Notes: generated by a model not told the origin, from the letters alone. A stretch of 64,000 bases of DNA from Limnohabitans planktonicus II-D5 (GCF_001270065.2 NZ_LFYT02000003.1:62001-126000); one strand, 5' to 3'. Counted from the first letter of the stretch, positions 8,721 to 18,475 are shown. Numbers and translations are program-made.

Positions 8721-11030
8721 ATGAATTTTTCAATTACTCGCGCCTTTTCACAACCCGCGTCCATGGCTGCATTGACCACACTGTTGGCCTGCATGCCTGC
8801 CTGGGCCGTGACGCCATTCACTGTGCGTGATATCCGGGTTGAAGGTTTGCAGCGCATTGAGCCCGGTACGGTGTTTGCATCGCTGCCTTTACGAGTGGGT
8901 GATCAATACTCGGATGACAAAGGTGCTGCGGCTATTCGCGCGCTCTTTGCTTTGGGATTGTTCAAGGATGTTCGCCTTGAAACACAGGGTGATGTGTTGG
9001 TTGTGGTCGTTGAAGAGCGTCCTTCCGTGGCGCTTGTCGAGTTTGTGGGGCTCAAGGAGTTCGACAAGGATGTTCTGATCAAGGCGCTGAAAGAAGTGGG
9101 CTTGTCAGAAGGGCGTCCTTTTGACAAGGCCCTTGCGGACAAGGCCGAGCAGGAACTGAAGCGCCAATACATCAACCGAAGCCTTTATGGCGCAGAGGTC
9201 GTTTCAACTGCCACCCCCATAGACCGCAACCGGGTCAACCTGACCTTTACGATCACCGAAGGTGGGCCTGCGAAGATCAGTCAAATTCAGATTGTGGGCA
9301 ATAAGGCTTTCACCGAATCTGAATTGAGAGATCAATTCAATTTGGACACGGGTGGCTGGATGAGCTGGTACACCAAGTCAGACCGCTATTCGCGCACCAA
9401 ACTCAATGCTGACTTGGAGGCCTTGCGGTCTTTTTATCTGGCCAGGGGGTTTTTGGAGTTTCGCATTGATTCCACCCAGGTGGCCATGTCGCCCAACAAA
9501 CAGGACATGTCCATCACGATCAATGTGACTGAAGGTGAGCGATTCGTGGTTTCTGGCGTCAAGCTCGACGGCAATTACCTGGATAAAGAAGACGAATTCA
9601 GGACTTTGGTCAAAATCAAGCCCGGTCAAGCCTACAACGCAGAAACTGTGGCAGAAACGACAAAGGCGTTCACCGATTACTTTGGGAAGTTTGGTTTTGC
9701 CTTTGCTCGCGTCGAAGCCAAGCCTGAAATTGATCGTCAAAACAACCGTGTCCAGTTTGTTTTAATGGCCGAGCCCTCTCGTCGGGCTTATGTTCGTCGC
9801 ATCAACATTGCGGGCAACAACCGCACGCGAGACGAGGTGATTCGCCGTGAGTTCCGTCAATTTGAAGCGGCTTGGTACGACGGTGACAAGATCCGATTGT
9901 CACGCGACAGAGTGGACCGTTTGGGTTATTTCACGGACGTGAATGTGGAAACACAAGAAGTGCCCGGTGCGCCGGATCAGGTTGATTTGGTTTTGTCTGT
10001 GGTTGAAAAGCCCACAGGCAGTGTCACACTGGGGGCTGGTTTTTCTTCTGCTGAAAAAGTGGCGCTGAGCTTTGGTATTCAGCAAGAAAATGCCTTCGGA
10101 TCTGGCAACTATCTGGCTATTTCGGTCAACACCAGCAAGTTTAACCAGAACCTGGTCTTGAGTACGACCGATCCTTATTTCACCCAAAATGGGGTTTCCC
10201 GTACTTTGGATGTCTTTCACCGCACAACGCGTCCTTTATTGGGCGATCTGAATGCTTACAGTCTGGTGAACTCGGGATTGGGTCTTCGCTTTGGTGTCCC
10301 TGTTACCGAAACAGATCGGGTTTTCATGGGGCTCAACGTTGAGCAGACCCAGATCCGCGAGGGAACGACTCTGGGTTTGCCCGTTGAATACAAAGACTAT
10401 GCAGCTCAGTTTGGATCAACCAGCACTGCTTTGCCCTTGACTTTGGGTTGGGCTCGTGACGGTCGTGACAGTGCTTTGGTGCCCACCCGTGGCTCTTTGC
10501 AGCGTTTCAATTCTGATGTCAGTGTGGCAGGCGATGTGCGTTACATCCGCAGTAATTATCAGTTTCAGCAGTACATTCCCCTCAGCAAAAAATACACATT
10601 GGCATTCAATACCGATCTGGGTTGGGGTAAAGGCCTGAATGGTCAGCCTTACCCACTCTTCAAGAACTTTTATGTCGGCGGGCTGGGGAGTGTTCGGGGT
10701 TTTGAGCAGTCGACGCTGGGGCCTAGTTCAAAGACAACGGGCATTTACTTGGGTGGACCTAAGAAAATGGTCTTCAATGCCGAGTTCATCACGCCATTCC
10801 CCGGCGCTGGCAATGACAAAACCCTTCGCATGTTTGGTTTCGTGGATGCAGGCTACGCCTTCAAAGACTCTGAAAATGTAGCGTTCAGTGCTTTGCGGGC
10901 TTCGGCAGGTGTCGGCTTGAGCTGGATTTCACCCATGGGGCCCTTGCGCTTTTCGTATGCGAACCCGATTCGCAAGCAGAGTGGCGATAAAATTCAACAA
11001 CTTCAATTCCAAATCGGAACATCCTTCTAA
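8721..11030 (+). CDS. bamA: Outer-membrane protein assembly factor BamA
   Basis: Central subunit of the BAM complex, which inserts beta-barrel proteins into the outer membrane. The 769-residue product has an N-terminal signal peptide (cleavage near PAWA-VTPF, residue 30), about five POTRA repeats (to residue 420 or so; the first starts FTVRDIRVEGLQRIEPG), and a C-terminal 16-strand barrel with the conserved loop-6 VRGFE segment (GGLGSVRGFEQS). It ends in QFQIGTSF, a barrel beta-signal with terminal Phe. The stop codon overlaps the skp start by one base. Its unusual structured leader replaces rseP. Confidence 0.97.
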   Translation: MNFSITRAFSQPASMAALTTLLACMPAWAVTPFTVRDIRVEGLQRIEPGTVFASLPLRVGDQYSDDKGAAAIRALFALGLFKDVRLETQGDVLVVVVEERPSVALVEFVGLKEFDKDVLIKALKEVGLSEGRPFDKALADKAEQELKRQYINRSLYGAEVVSTATPIDRNRVNLTFTITEGGPAKISQIQIVGNKAFTESELRDQFNLDTGGWMSWYTKSDRYSRTKLNADLEALRSFYLARGFLEFRIDSTQVAMSPNKQDMSITINVTEGERFVVSGVKLDGNYLDKEDEFRTLVKIKPGQAYNAETVAETTKAFTDYFGKFGFAFARVEAKPEIDRQNNRVQFVLMAEPSRRAYVRRINIAGNNRTRDEVIRREFRQFEAAWYDGDKIRLSRDRVDRLGYFTDVNVETQEVPGAPDQVDLVLSVVEKPTGSVTLGAGFSSAEKVALSFGIQQENAFGSGNYLAISVNTSKFNQNLVLSTTDPYFTQNGVSRTLDVFHRTTRPLLGDLNAYSLVNSGLGLRFGVPVTETDRVFMGLNVEQTQIREGTTLGLPVEYKDYAAQFGSTSTALPLTLGWARDGRDSALVPTRGSLQRFNSDVSVAGDVRYIRSNYQFQQYIPLSKKYTLAFNTDLGWGKGLNGQPYPLFKNFYVGGLGSVRGFEQSTLGPSSKTTGIYLGGPKKMVFNAEFITPFPGAGNDKTLRMFGFVDAGYAFKDSENVAFSALRASAGVGLSWISPMGPLRFSYANPIRKQSGDKIQQLQFQIGTSF

Positions 11031-11548
11031 TGACCATGATTCGCAAACACTTCACCTTGGCCCTGATTGCAGGTGCCAGCGTATTCGCATCATTTGCTCA
11101 AGCGCAGGAATTTAAATTGGGCTTTGTGAATACCGAACGCATCTTCCGCGAGGCAGCGACTGCCAAGCAAGCGCAAGCCAAACTTGAGCAGGAGTTTTCT
11201 CGACGCGAAAAGGAACTGGTAGAGGCGGGTAACACCCTGAAGCTGGCGTCTGAAAAATTTGAGCGAGAAGCGCCCACTTTGCCAGAGTCCCAGCGGACAG
11301 CTCGTCAAAAGCAGTTGATTGATCAGGATCGTGAATTCCAGCGCAAGCGCCGTGAATTTCAGGAAGATCTCAACGCCCGCAAAAACGAAGAGCAGCAGGT
11401 GGTGGTCGAGCGTGCAAACCGTGCGGTCAAACAAGTCGCCGAGTCTGAAAAATACGATGTGATTTTCCAGGAAGCGGTGTATATCAATCCCAAGCATGAC
11501 ATCACCGAAAAAGTCATCAAGGCGCTCAATGCGTCTGCTGGCAAATAA
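11030..11548 (+). CDS. skp: Periplasmic chaperone Skp (OmpH family)
   Basis: Trimeric periplasmic holdase that carries unfolded outer-membrane proteins to BAM. The 172-residue precursor has a signal peptide ending FASFAQAQ, then the family opening LGFVNTERIFREA, followed by a long charged coiled coil (about residues 40-130). The ATG overlaps the bamA TAA stop (TAATG), implying translational coupling; a second ATG two codons in is possible. The bamA-skp-lpxD order is standard in proteobacteria. Confidence 0.94.
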   Translation: MTMIRKHFTLALIAGASVFASFAQAQEFKLGFVNTERIFREAATAKQAQAKLEQEFSRREKELVEAGNTLKLASEKFEREAPTLPESQRTARQKQLIDQDREFQRKRREFQEDLNARKNEEQQVVVERANRAVKQVAESEKYDVIFQEAVYINPKHDITEKVIKALNASAGK

Positions 11549-11572
11549 GCCGTCCCGCGCCTGCTTCGCATT

Positions 11573-12559
11573 GTGTCGTTGAAACTTGGCTCGATCGTCG
11601 GGACCCTCGGCGGTCGATTGTTGGGAAGCCCGGATCTGCTCATGACGGGGCTGGCACCTTTGCAGTCTGCGCATTCCCATCAAATCAGCTTTTTGAGCCA
11701 ACCCAGGTACCGCAGCCAATTGCCCGCCAGCCAGGCCGGTTGCGTGATTGTCGGGGTTGATATGGAAGACGAGGTCAAGGATCGTTTGTCAGCGATCATC
11801 ACCGACGACCCCTATCTTTACTTTGCACGTCTGACCCGCTTGTGGAAAAGTGAACACCGGCAAACTGCAGGTCCTCGCATTCATCCATCCGCTGTCATTG
11901 ATTCAACCGCAGTCATTGCCTCAGATGCCGTGGTTGGTCCCTTGTGCGTGATCGAACGAGGCGCTCAGCTAGGGGCGGGTACTGTGCTCAAATCCCGCGT
12001 GTCGATTGGCGAAGATTGCATCGTAGGTGCGCGCTGTCTGCTGCATTCTGGCGTAGTGATCGGTGCCGACGGCTTTGGTTTTGCGCCGCACCAAGGGCAG
12101 TGGGAAAAAATCGAACAGTTGGGTGCGGTGCGCATTGGTGATGATGTGGAGATTGGTGCCAATACCTGTATTGATCGCGGCGCATTGGAAGACACGGTCA
12201 TCGAAGACGGCGTCAAGCTCGATAACCTGATTCAGATTGGACACAACGTTCACGTCGGTCGTCACACCGCCATGGCCGGGTGTGTGGGCGTTGCGGGCAG
12301 TGCCCGAATTGGCGCGCATTGCACTGTGGGTGGAGGCGCTGTGGTGCTGGGGCATTTGACCGTGGCCGATCATGTTCACATTTCGGCGGCTTCTGTGGTC
12401 ACGCGCTCTATTTTGAAGCCCGGACAATATACAGGTATGTTTCCCTTGGACAGCAATGCGAATTGGGAAAAAAATGCGGCGACCCTCAAACAATTGTCTC
12501 GCTTGCGTGATCGCATCAAATCGCTTGAAAGCGACAATCAAAACAACAAGGAAAATTGA
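11573..12559 (+). CDS. lpxD: UDP-3-O-(or N-)acylglucosamine N-acyltransferase LpxD
   Basis: Adds the second acyl chain, on nitrogen 2, in lipid A synthesis. A GTG start gives 328 residues: an N-terminal uridine-binding domain (about 1-100), then left-handed beta-helix hexapeptide repeats (about 105-290) such as [13 protein letters not shown], and a C-terminal helix. The catalytic His lies in [12 protein letters not shown]. If the gnn genes downstream work as inferred, its substrate would be a 3-N-acyl rather than 3-O-acyl sugar. It ends overlapping the fabZ start region. Confidence 0.96.
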   Translation: MSLKLGSIVGTLGGRLLGSPDLLMTGLAPLQSAHSHQISFLSQPRYRSQLPASQAGCVIVGVDMEDEVKDRLSAIITDDPYLYFARLTRLWKSEHRQTAGPRIHPSAVIDSTAVIASDAVVGPLCVIERGAQLGAGTVLKSRVSIGEDCIVGARCLLHSGVVIGADGFGFAPHQGQWEKIEQLGAVRIGDDVEIGANTCIDRGALEDTVIEDGVKLDNLIQIGHNVHVGRHTAMAGCVGVAGSARIGAHCTVGGGAVVLGHLTVADHVHISAASVVTRSILKPGQYTGMFPLDSNANWEKNAATLKQLSRLRDRIKSLESDNQNNKEN

Positions 12560-12561
12560 TC

Positions 12562-13002
12562 ATGATGGATATTCATAAAATTTTGAAACAGCTGCCGCAC
12601 CGGTATCCTTTTTTGTTGGTGGATCGTGTGTTGGAGATTGAAAAAGGCGTGCGCATCAAAGCCTTGAAGAATGTCACCATCAATGAACCTTTTTTCACCG
12701 GGCACTTTCCACACCGTCCCGTGATGCCGGGAGTGCTGATGCTGGAGGCCCTGGCCCAGGCTGCTGCCTTGTTGTCCTTTGACACGCTCGACTCCACACC
12801 CGATGACAACACGGTGTATTACTTCGCCGGGATTGATGGTGCCCGATTCAAGCGGCCCGTGGAGCCGGGTGATCAATTGACCCTGGAAGTTCAGCTCGAC
12901 CGCATGAAGGCCGGCATTTTTAAATTCAAGGCACAGGCCAAAGTCGGTGATGAGTTGGCCTGCGAGGCCGATTTGATGTGCACCATGCGCAAAATTGCCT
13001 GA
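12562..13002 (+). CDS. fabZ: 3-hydroxyacyl-ACP dehydratase FabZ
   Basis: Hot-dog-fold dehydratase of type II fatty acid synthesis; it competes with LpxA for 3-hydroxyacyl-ACP. The 146-residue protein carries [16 protein letters not shown], the active-site His in [23 protein letters not shown] (written in part: [12 protein letters not shown]) and the catalytic Glu in the same helix. The ATG at 12562 (or 12565) has AAGGAAAA upstream; an in-frame TTG at 12556 overlaps the lpxD stop and is less likely. Confidence 0.97.
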   Translation: MMDIHKILKQLPHRYPFLLVDRVLEIEKGVRIKALKNVTINEPFFTGHFPHRPVMPGVLMLEALAQAAALLSFDTLDSTPDDNTVYYFAGIDGARFKRPVEPGDQLTLEVQLDRMKAGIFKFKAQAKVGDELACEADLMCTMRKIA

Positions 13003-13008
13003 GGACCT

Positions 13009-13824
13009 ATGGCGACTATCCACTCCACCGCTTTGGTCGATCCAGCCGCACAACTGGACCCTTCTGTGACCGTTGGCCCCTACACCATCATTGGCCCGAA
13101 CGTGGTCATCGGGGCTGGCTCCACGGTGGGCTCGCATTGCACGATCGAAGGCCACACCACCATCGGTCAAAACAACCACATCCACAGCTACTCCTCGCTG
13201 GGGGCCGCACCGCAAGATAAAAAATACGCGGGTGAGCCCACCCGATTGGTGATCGGCAATGGCAACACCATTCGGGAGTTTTGCACCTTCAATGCCGGTA
13301 CCGTCAACGGTGGCGGTGTGACCCAAGTGGGTGATGACAACCTGTTCATGGCTTACGTCCATTTGGCGCACGATTGCCAAATTGGCAGCCACACGATTTT
13401 TGCCAACAACTCGCAACTGGCGGGTCATGTGGTGGTGGGCGACTGGGTCATCCTGGGTGGCTTCACGGTGGTACGACAGTTCTTGCGTTTGGGTGCGCAC
13501 AGCTTCACGGCGATGTGCACCTTGTTGTTTGCAGACCTGCCGCCTTATGTGACGTGCCAGGGCCAGCCTGCTTCTGCCCGCACTGTGAATGCTGAAGGTC
13601 TGCGCCGCCGGGGGTATTCTCCGGCCCGAATCGCTGCGGTGCGCGCTATGCACAAGGCGCTTTACCGGGAAAACCTGACTTTGGAGGCTGCAAAAGAGCG
13701 CATCCTGCAGATGGCCAAGGACAAACCCGAGGTTCAGGCCGATGTGGACATGATGCATGACTTTTTGTCCGGCGTTTCGCCTAAAGTGGGCATTGTGCGG
13801 TCGCGTCGTCGCTCGGTTGATTGA
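13009..13824 (+). CDS. lpxA: Acyl-ACP--UDP-N-acetylglucosamine acyltransferase LpxA
   Basis: First enzyme of lipid A synthesis, moving 3-hydroxyacyl from ACP to position 3 of the sugar nucleotide. The 271-residue protein shows hexapeptide repeats and the conserved QDKKYAGEPTRL substrate loop. The catalytic His is in YVHLAHDCQIG, and LAGHV is kept. Two differences from E. coli LpxA stand out by hand alignment: the His160 position is Arg (FTVVRQF against MTAVHQF), and the Gly173 chain-length ruler position is Met (TAMCTLL). Met there is linked to shorter (C10) chains in Pseudomonas. It is followed by gnnA and gnnB homologues, which suggests a diamino-sugar substrate. Confidence 0.95.
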   Translation: MATIHSTALVDPAAQLDPSVTVGPYTIIGPNVVIGAGSTVGSHCTIEGHTTIGQNNHIHSYSSLGAAPQDKKYAGEPTRLVIGNGNTIREFCTFNAGTVNGGGVTQVGDDNLFMAYVHLAHDCQIGSHTIFANNSQLAGHVVVGDWVILGGFTVVRQFLRLGAHSFTAMCTLLFADLPPYVTCQGQPASARTVNAEGLRRRGYSPARIAAVRAMHKALYRENLTLEAAKERILQMAKDKPEVQADVDMMHDFLSGVSPKVGIVRSRRRSVD

Positions 13825-13876
13825 ACAATTCAAGGGCCTGGAATTTTTCCGGGCCTGAGCATGAAAGGAGGGCCCC

Positions 13877-14818
13877 GTGGCCCTGTTGCGTTGCGCCGTC
13901 ATTGGCGTTGGTTATCTGGGCAAATTTCATGCTCAAAAGTACGCCAAAATTCCCGAGTGTCAGCTCGTCGCGGTCGTGGACAGTCGGCAAGAGCAGGCCG
14001 ATGCTGTCGCCGGGCCTTTGGGCTGCGAGGCACTGACGGATTACCGTGCATTGATTGGTCAGGTCGACGCGGTCTCCATCGTGGTGCCCACACAGGGTCA
14101 TTACGACGTGTGCGCAGATTTTCTGAGAGCCGGGGTGCATGTCTTGGTCGAAAAGCCCATGACCACCACCTTGGAGCAGGCCGATGAACTGATTCGCTTG
14201 GCCAAGGAGAACCGGTGCGTGTTGGCGGTGGGCCATCTGGAGCGCTTCAACCCGGCCGCTTTGGCGCTGGAGCCCTTGTTGTCCAACCCCCGATTCATCG
14301 ACAGCTCACGCCTGGCCCCTTTCAAGCCGCGTGCAACCGATGTGAGTGTTTTGCTCGATCTGATGATCCACGATGTGGATTTGATTTTGTCGCTGGTCGA
14401 CAGTGAGTTGGAGAGCGTGGAATGTTCCGGCGCGCGTGTATTGACCTCTGACATTGACATTGCCAATGCCCGGATTCGCTTTGCCAACGGTTGCGTAGCC
14501 AACGTGACGGCCAGCCGCGTCAGCGCCAAGAGCGAACGCAAGATGCGCGTGTTCCAACATCAGGCCTGCCATTCGCTGGACTTTCAGGCCCGCACCCTGA
14601 CGACTTACCGTGGTGCCACCGACCCGAAAGCCGATCCCGAGCAAGCCATTGAGCGGCATGAGCAATCGTTCGGTGAAGCTGACTCGCTGTTTGCGGAGAT
14701 TGTGGATTTTGTTGACAGTATTCGTGGGCAGCGCCCCCCCAAGGTGAGCGGCGAGGCGGGCCGTCGCGCGTTGGAAGCCGTTCAACGCATCACCGAAGCC
14801 ACCCGTCTGATTTCCTGA
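13877..14818 (+). CDS. gnnA: Gfo/Idh/MocA oxidoreductase, probable GnnA (UDP-GlcNAc 3-dehydrogenase)
   Basis: Predicted to oxidise C3 of UDP-GlcNAc to the 3-keto sugar with NAD. The 313-residue protein has an N-terminal Rossmann fold (CAVIGVGYLGKFHAQKY), the family signature VLVEKPMTTT (Lys of the EKP motif), GHLERFNPAA, and the C-terminal domain motif LLDLMIHDVDLIL. A GTG start follows AGGAGGG seven bases upstream. It lies between lpxA and lpxB and 25 bases before an aminotransferase gene, the arrangement described for gnnA-gnnB in Acidithiobacillus ferrooxidans. A WlbA-like role in another amino sugar is the alternative, but the lpx setting argues for lipid A. Confidence 0.8.
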   Translation: MALLRCAVIGVGYLGKFHAQKYAKIPECQLVAVVDSRQEQADAVAGPLGCEALTDYRALIGQVDAVSIVVPTQGHYDVCADFLRAGVHVLVEKPMTTTLEQADELIRLAKENRCVLAVGHLERFNPAALALEPLLSNPRFIDSSRLAPFKPRATDVSVLLDLMIHDVDLILSLVDSELESVECSGARVLTSDIDIANARIRFANGCVANVTASRVSAKSERKMRVFQHQACHSLDFQARTLTTYRGATDPKADPEQAIERHEQSFGEADSLFAEIVDFVDSIRGQRPPKVSGEAGRRALEAVQRITEATRLIS

Positions 14819-14843
14819 TTTTTGATTTTTTGAAAGGACCGCC

Positions 14844-15944
14844 ATGCGCATCCCTATGGTCGATCTGGTCGCGCAATACCGCGATCTTCAGCCCCAGCTG
14901 GAGCCCGCTTTTTTGAGTGCCCTGAATGCTGCCCAATTCATTTTGGGCCCCAATGTCCAGGCTTTTGAGAAAGAGGCTGCGGACTACCTGGGCGTGGCCC
15001 ACGCCATCACTTGCGCCAACGGCACGGATGCCTTGCACCTGGCCTTGCTGGCGGCCGACATTGGCCCGGGGGACGAGGTCATCACCACGCCCTTTACCTT
15101 CATTGCCACCGCCGAGGCGATTGCCTATGTGGGGGCCAAAGCGGTGTTTGTGGACATCGATCCACGCACCTTCAACATCGACGTTGAGCAGACCCGCCGT
15201 GCGATCACATCCAAAACCAAGGCTTTGCTGCCTGTGCATTTGTTTGGACAGCCTGCTGACCTCGCGCCGCTCATGGCTTTGGCCCAAGAGCACCGCTTGC
15301 AGTTGGTGGAAGATTGCGCGCAGTCCTTCGGTGCTGATATCGGTGGCCGCAAAACCGGCGCCATGGGCGATGTGGCAGCTTTCAGCTTCTTTCCCAGTAA
15401 AAACCTGGGATGCTACGGTGACGGCGGCATGGTGACCACGCAGTCCGATGCCATGGCCGAAAAGCTGCGCATGCTGCGCAACCACGGCAGCAAAGTGCGT
15501 TATTACCACGACATCATTGGCTACAACAGCCGCCTCGACGAGTTACAGGCGGTGGTTTTGCGTGCCAAGATGCCCTTGATCGATCGTTACAACCAGGAGC
15601 GCCGCCGCGTGGCCCACCGCTACAACGCGGGTTTGGCTGGGTTGAATGTACAAACGCCTTATGAAGACGGTGTGGGCCTGCACGTCTACCACCAATACAC
15701 CTTGCTGACCGATGACCGTGCAGCCATCCAGCAGGCCTTGACTGCGCAACAAATCGCCAGCGCTGTTTATTACCCCGTGCCATTGCACCAGCAAAAAGTG
15801 TTTGCCTCCATCGCGTCTGGTGCCAGCTTTCCGGTGACCGAATCGGTGGCCGAGCGTTGCCTGTCTTTGCCGATCTACCCGGAGCTGAGCAACGAAGCCA
15901 TTGACGAGGTGTGCGGCGTGATTCGCCAGGCTTTGAAGGCGTGA
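14844..15944 (+). CDS. gnnB: DegT/DnrJ/EryC1 aminotransferase, probable GnnB (makes UDP-GlcNAc3N)
   Basis: PLP-dependent sugar aminotransferase predicted to aminate the 3-keto product of GnnA, giving UDP-2-acetamido-3-amino-glucose. The 366-residue protein has the family landmarks ANGTDALHLAL, TPFTFIATAEA, VEDCAQSFGA (PLP-binding Asp) and SFFPSKNLGCYGDGG, with the Schiff-base Lys at residue 186. A C-terminal YYPVPLHQQ motif is also typical. AAAGGA precedes the ATG. Its stop codon overlaps the lpxB start (TGATG), so it is translationally tied to lipid A synthesis. It could instead be a WbpE/WlbC-type enzyme for O-antigen, but no O-antigen genes are near. Confidence 0.8.
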   Translation: MRIPMVDLVAQYRDLQPQLEPAFLSALNAAQFILGPNVQAFEKEAADYLGVAHAITCANGTDALHLALLAADIGPGDEVITTPFTFIATAEAIAYVGAKAVFVDIDPRTFNIDVEQTRRAITSKTKALLPVHLFGQPADLAPLMALAQEHRLQLVEDCAQSFGADIGGRKTGAMGDVAAFSFFPSKNLGCYGDGGMVTTQSDAMAEKLRMLRNHGSKVRYYHDIIGYNSRLDELQAVVLRAKMPLIDRYNQERRRVAHRYNAGLAGLNVQTPYEDGVGLHVYHQYTLLTDDRAAIQQALTAQQIASAVYYPVPLHQQKVFASIASGASFPVTESVAERCLSLPIYPELSNEAIDEVCGVIRQALKA

Positions 15945-17116
15945 TGGCGCAAGCACGGCCAATATCGACCATGGCCACGCCAGACTTGCGTGTGAGCATG
16001 GTGGCGGCCGAGCGTTCGGGCGACATGCTTGCGGCCTTGTTGTTGCAAGGCATGCAAAAAACCTGGCCACTCTTGCAAGCTTCGGGCATTGGCGGACCGC
16101 AGATGGATGCGACCGGTTTTGTGTCGCGCTGGTCATGTGACGAGCTGTCGGTGCGAGGTTTGGTGGAGGCGCTTTGGCGATACCGCCACATCAATGGCAT
16201 CCGGCAGGCCTTGATTCAGGATTTGCTGGCCTCGCCCCCGGACTTGTATGTGGGTGTGGATGCCTCCGATTTCAACTTGCCCGTTGAGCGCTTGCTGCGG
16301 CAAAAGGGTGTTCCCACGGTCCAGTTGGTGTGTCCTTCCATATGGGCCTGGCGTCCAGAGCGTGTGAAAAAAATCCGCGACAGCGTGGACCATGTGCTGT
16401 GTATTTACCCTTTTGAGCCGGATTTGTTGGCCCAGCATGGGATCAGTGGCACCTTTGTGGGACACCCTGTAGCCGATGTCATTGCGCTCACACCTGACCG
16501 TCAGCAAGCTCGGCTGGCATTGGGCTTGCCAGTCGATGCCACCGTTGTGGCCTTGTTGCCCGGCAGCAGACCCTCCGAGGTCAAAGGTTTGGCTTTGTCA
16601 TTTTTGCAAGCGGCTCAGCTCATGCTCCAGCAAAGGCCAGAATTGAAATTTGTCTTGCCGACGCACGGGCTCTTGAAGCCCATGATCGATGCCGCTATTG
16701 CCCAAGTCGGCATGCAAACTCATGTGCAGGTGGTGATGGGCCGTTCGCACGAGGTGCAAGCGGCTTGTGATGTGGCGCTGGTGGCCAGCGGTACGGCCAC
16801 CTTGGAAACTGCTTTGCACAAGCGTCCCATGGTCATCGCGTACAAAATGCAATGGCTGTCCTGGCAGATAGCCAACCGTCAGCGTTTGCTGCCTTGGGTT
16901 GGTTTACCCAATATTCTGTGCAACGAAAGTTTGGTGCCTGAATTTTTGCAAGAGCAAGTTCAACCCACGGCGCTGGCCCAAGCGGTCATGCGGTGGCTGG
17001 ACGATCCTGACGCAGTGACCCACATACAGCAGCGGTTCGCCGATCTGCACCATCAATTGCGTCAGGACATGCCGACGGTGGCGACCCATGCGATCCAAAA
17101 AATCATTGCTGCTTGA
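15944..17116 (+). CDS. lpxB: Lipid-A-disaccharide synthase LpxB
   Basis: GT-B-fold (family GT19) glycosyltransferase that joins lipid X to UDP-diacylglucosamine at the inner membrane. Signatures visible are [45 protein letters not shown] and [11 protein letters not shown]. The N-terminal motif, normally AGExSGD, reads AAERSGD here. The ATG at 15944 overlaps the gnnB stop; a second ATG at 15971 is also near the family start. The 390-residue length is normal. The 3' end overlaps rnhB by 29 bases. Confidence 0.95.
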   Translation: MAQARPISTMATPDLRVSMVAAERSGDMLAALLLQGMQKTWPLLQASGIGGPQMDATGFVSRWSCDELSVRGLVEALWRYRHINGIRQALIQDLLASPPDLYVGVDASDFNLPVERLLRQKGVPTVQLVCPSIWAWRPERVKKIRDSVDHVLCIYPFEPDLLAQHGISGTFVGHPVADVIALTPDRQQARLALGLPVDATVVALLPGSRPSEVKGLALSFLQAAQLMLQQRPELKFVLPTHGLLKPMIDAAIAQVGMQTHVQVVMGRSHEVQAACDVALVASGTATLETALHKRPMVIAYKMQWLSWQIANRQRLLPWVGLPNILCNESLVPEFLQEQVQPTALAQAVMRWLDDPDAVTHIQQRFADLHHQLRQDMPTVATHAIQKIIAA

Positions 17117-17711
17117 ACAAAAAACCTTGAACTGGGACACCTCTGGCCTGATGGCTGGCGTGGACGAGGCCGGCCGCGGCCCCTTGGCTGGCCCGGTGGT
17201 CGCGGCTGCCGTGATCCTGGACGACCTGGACCCCATTCAAGGTTTGAACGATTCCAAAAAACTCACAGCCAGGCGCCGTGAGGCCTTGTTTGACGAAATT
17301 CGGGCGCGTGCTTTGTGTTTTGCCATTGCTGAAGCGAGCGTGCAGGAAATCGACCGAATCAACATCTTGCAGGCCACGATGCTTGCGATGAAGCGTGCCG
17401 TGGAGGCTTTGCGGCTGCCGCCCAAACTGGTTCTGGTGGATGGAAATCGCTTACCCAAGCTGGCCATGAGGGCTGAAGCTGTTGTGCAGGGCGATGCCTT
17501 GGTGCCAGCCATCTCTGCTGCATCCATCTTGGCCAAGGTTCACCGCGACCGTTTGTGTGTAGAGATGCACGAGCGCTACCCCGCGTATGGTTTTGACCAG
17601 CACAAAGGCTATGGTACGGCCCTTCACATGGCCGCTTTGCAAGCGCACGGCCCGGCAGACTGCCACAGACTGACATTCGCCCCAGTGGCCAGGAGTGTGC
17701 GATGCATCTGA
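17088..17711 (+). CDS. rnhB: Ribonuclease HII
   Basis: Removes RNA from RNA-DNA hybrids and single misincorporated ribonucleotides. The 207-residue protein contains [19 protein letters not shown] with the catalytic Asp-Glu pair, LNDSKKLT, the second Asp in [12 protein letters not shown], and [15 protein letters not shown] with the last metal ligand. The ATG lies inside the end of lpxB (29-base overlap), as often found in beta-proteobacteria. Its stop overlaps the next gene. Confidence 0.96.
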   Translation: MRSKKSLLLEQKTLNWDTSGLMAGVDEAGRGPLAGPVVAAAVILDDLDPIQGLNDSKKLTARRREALFDEIRARALCFAIAEASVQEIDRINILQATMLAMKRAVEALRLPPKLVLVDGNRLPKLAMRAEAVVQGDALVPAISAASILAKVHRDRLCVEMHERYPAYGFDQHKGYGTALHMAALQAHGPADCHRLTFAPVARSVRCI

Positions 17712-18475
17712 TCACGTCCCGCGAGAACCCTCATGTGAAGGCCTGGCGACGATTGGCCCAAGACAGCACTGCCTACCGCAAATCAGGGCAATTTTGGCTG
17801 GAGGGCGATCACCTGTGCCGCGCGGCGCTTGAGCGCGGTGTACGCCCATTGCAGGTGGTACTGACCGAGTCGTTTCAGTTAGAGCAGGGTAACGCGTGGG
17901 TGGGATTGACAGATCAGGTGTTTGTCTTGCCGGACACTTTGTTTGCCAGTCTGAGTGGCTTGGAGTCGCCTGCTCGAATGGGCTTCGTGGTGGCTTGGGC
18001 GGCTGAAAACCAGGTCTTGCCCGCTGTCGCTACTGTGGTACTGGACCGATTGCAAGATGCGGGTAATGTGGGTGCCATCTTGCGATGCGCTTCGGCTTTC
18101 GGTTACCGTCAGGTCTTGGCTGTCAAGGGTACAGCAGCCCTGTGGTCTCCTAAGGTTCTCAGGGCGGGCATGGGGGCGCATTTCGGCTTGCAATTGATAG
18201 AGTCTGTCAGTCCCGCTGAAGTCGCTGCTTTACATGTGCCCCTATTGACCACCAGCTCGCACCAAGGCCCTTTTTTGCACGAGTTGCTTCGTCGGGGCGA
18301 ACTGCCCACACAATGCGCTTGGGTGTTCGGTCACGAAGGGCAGGGCGTGAGTGAATACTTGATGGCCATGGCTCGCCTGTCCGTGCGAATTGCCCAGCCC
18401 GGCGGAGAGGAGTCTTTGAATGTGGCCACTGCGGCGGCTATTTGTTTGCATGCCAGCGCGAGCGCTGGTCTCTAA
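17702..18475 (+). CDS. TrmH/SpoU-family RNA 2'-O-methyltransferase
   Basis: SPOUT-class methyltransferase predicted to 2'-O-methylate a ribose in rRNA or tRNA with SAM. The 257-residue protein has the N-terminal substrate-binding domain (about 1-100) and the three SpoU motifs: [14 protein letters not shown] (motif 1), [13 protein letters not shown] (motif 2) and [17 protein letters not shown] (motif 3, knot and SAM site). The ATG overlaps the end of rnhB by 10 bases, indicating cotranslation. It resembles RlmB-like proteins, but the exact modified nucleotide cannot be named from sequence. Confidence 0.9.
   Translation: MHLITSRENPHVKAWRRLAQDSTAYRKSGQFWLEGDHLCRAALERGVRPLQVVLTESFQLEQGNAWVGLTDQVFVLPDTLFASLSGLESPARMGFVVAWAAENQVLPAVATVVLDRLQDAGNVGAILRCASAFGYRQVLAVKGTAALWSPKVLRAGMGAHFGLQLIESVSPAEVAALHVPLLTTSSHQGPFLHELLRRGELPTQCAWVFGHEGQGVSEYLMAMARLSVRIAQPGGEESLNVATAAAICLHASASAGL

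Noticed and set aside
13825..13876. Weak GC repeat (GGGCCTGG ... CCGGGCC) between lpxA and gnnA as a terminator
   Set aside because: The arms pair poorly and no T-run follows, so the lpx operon probably continues through.
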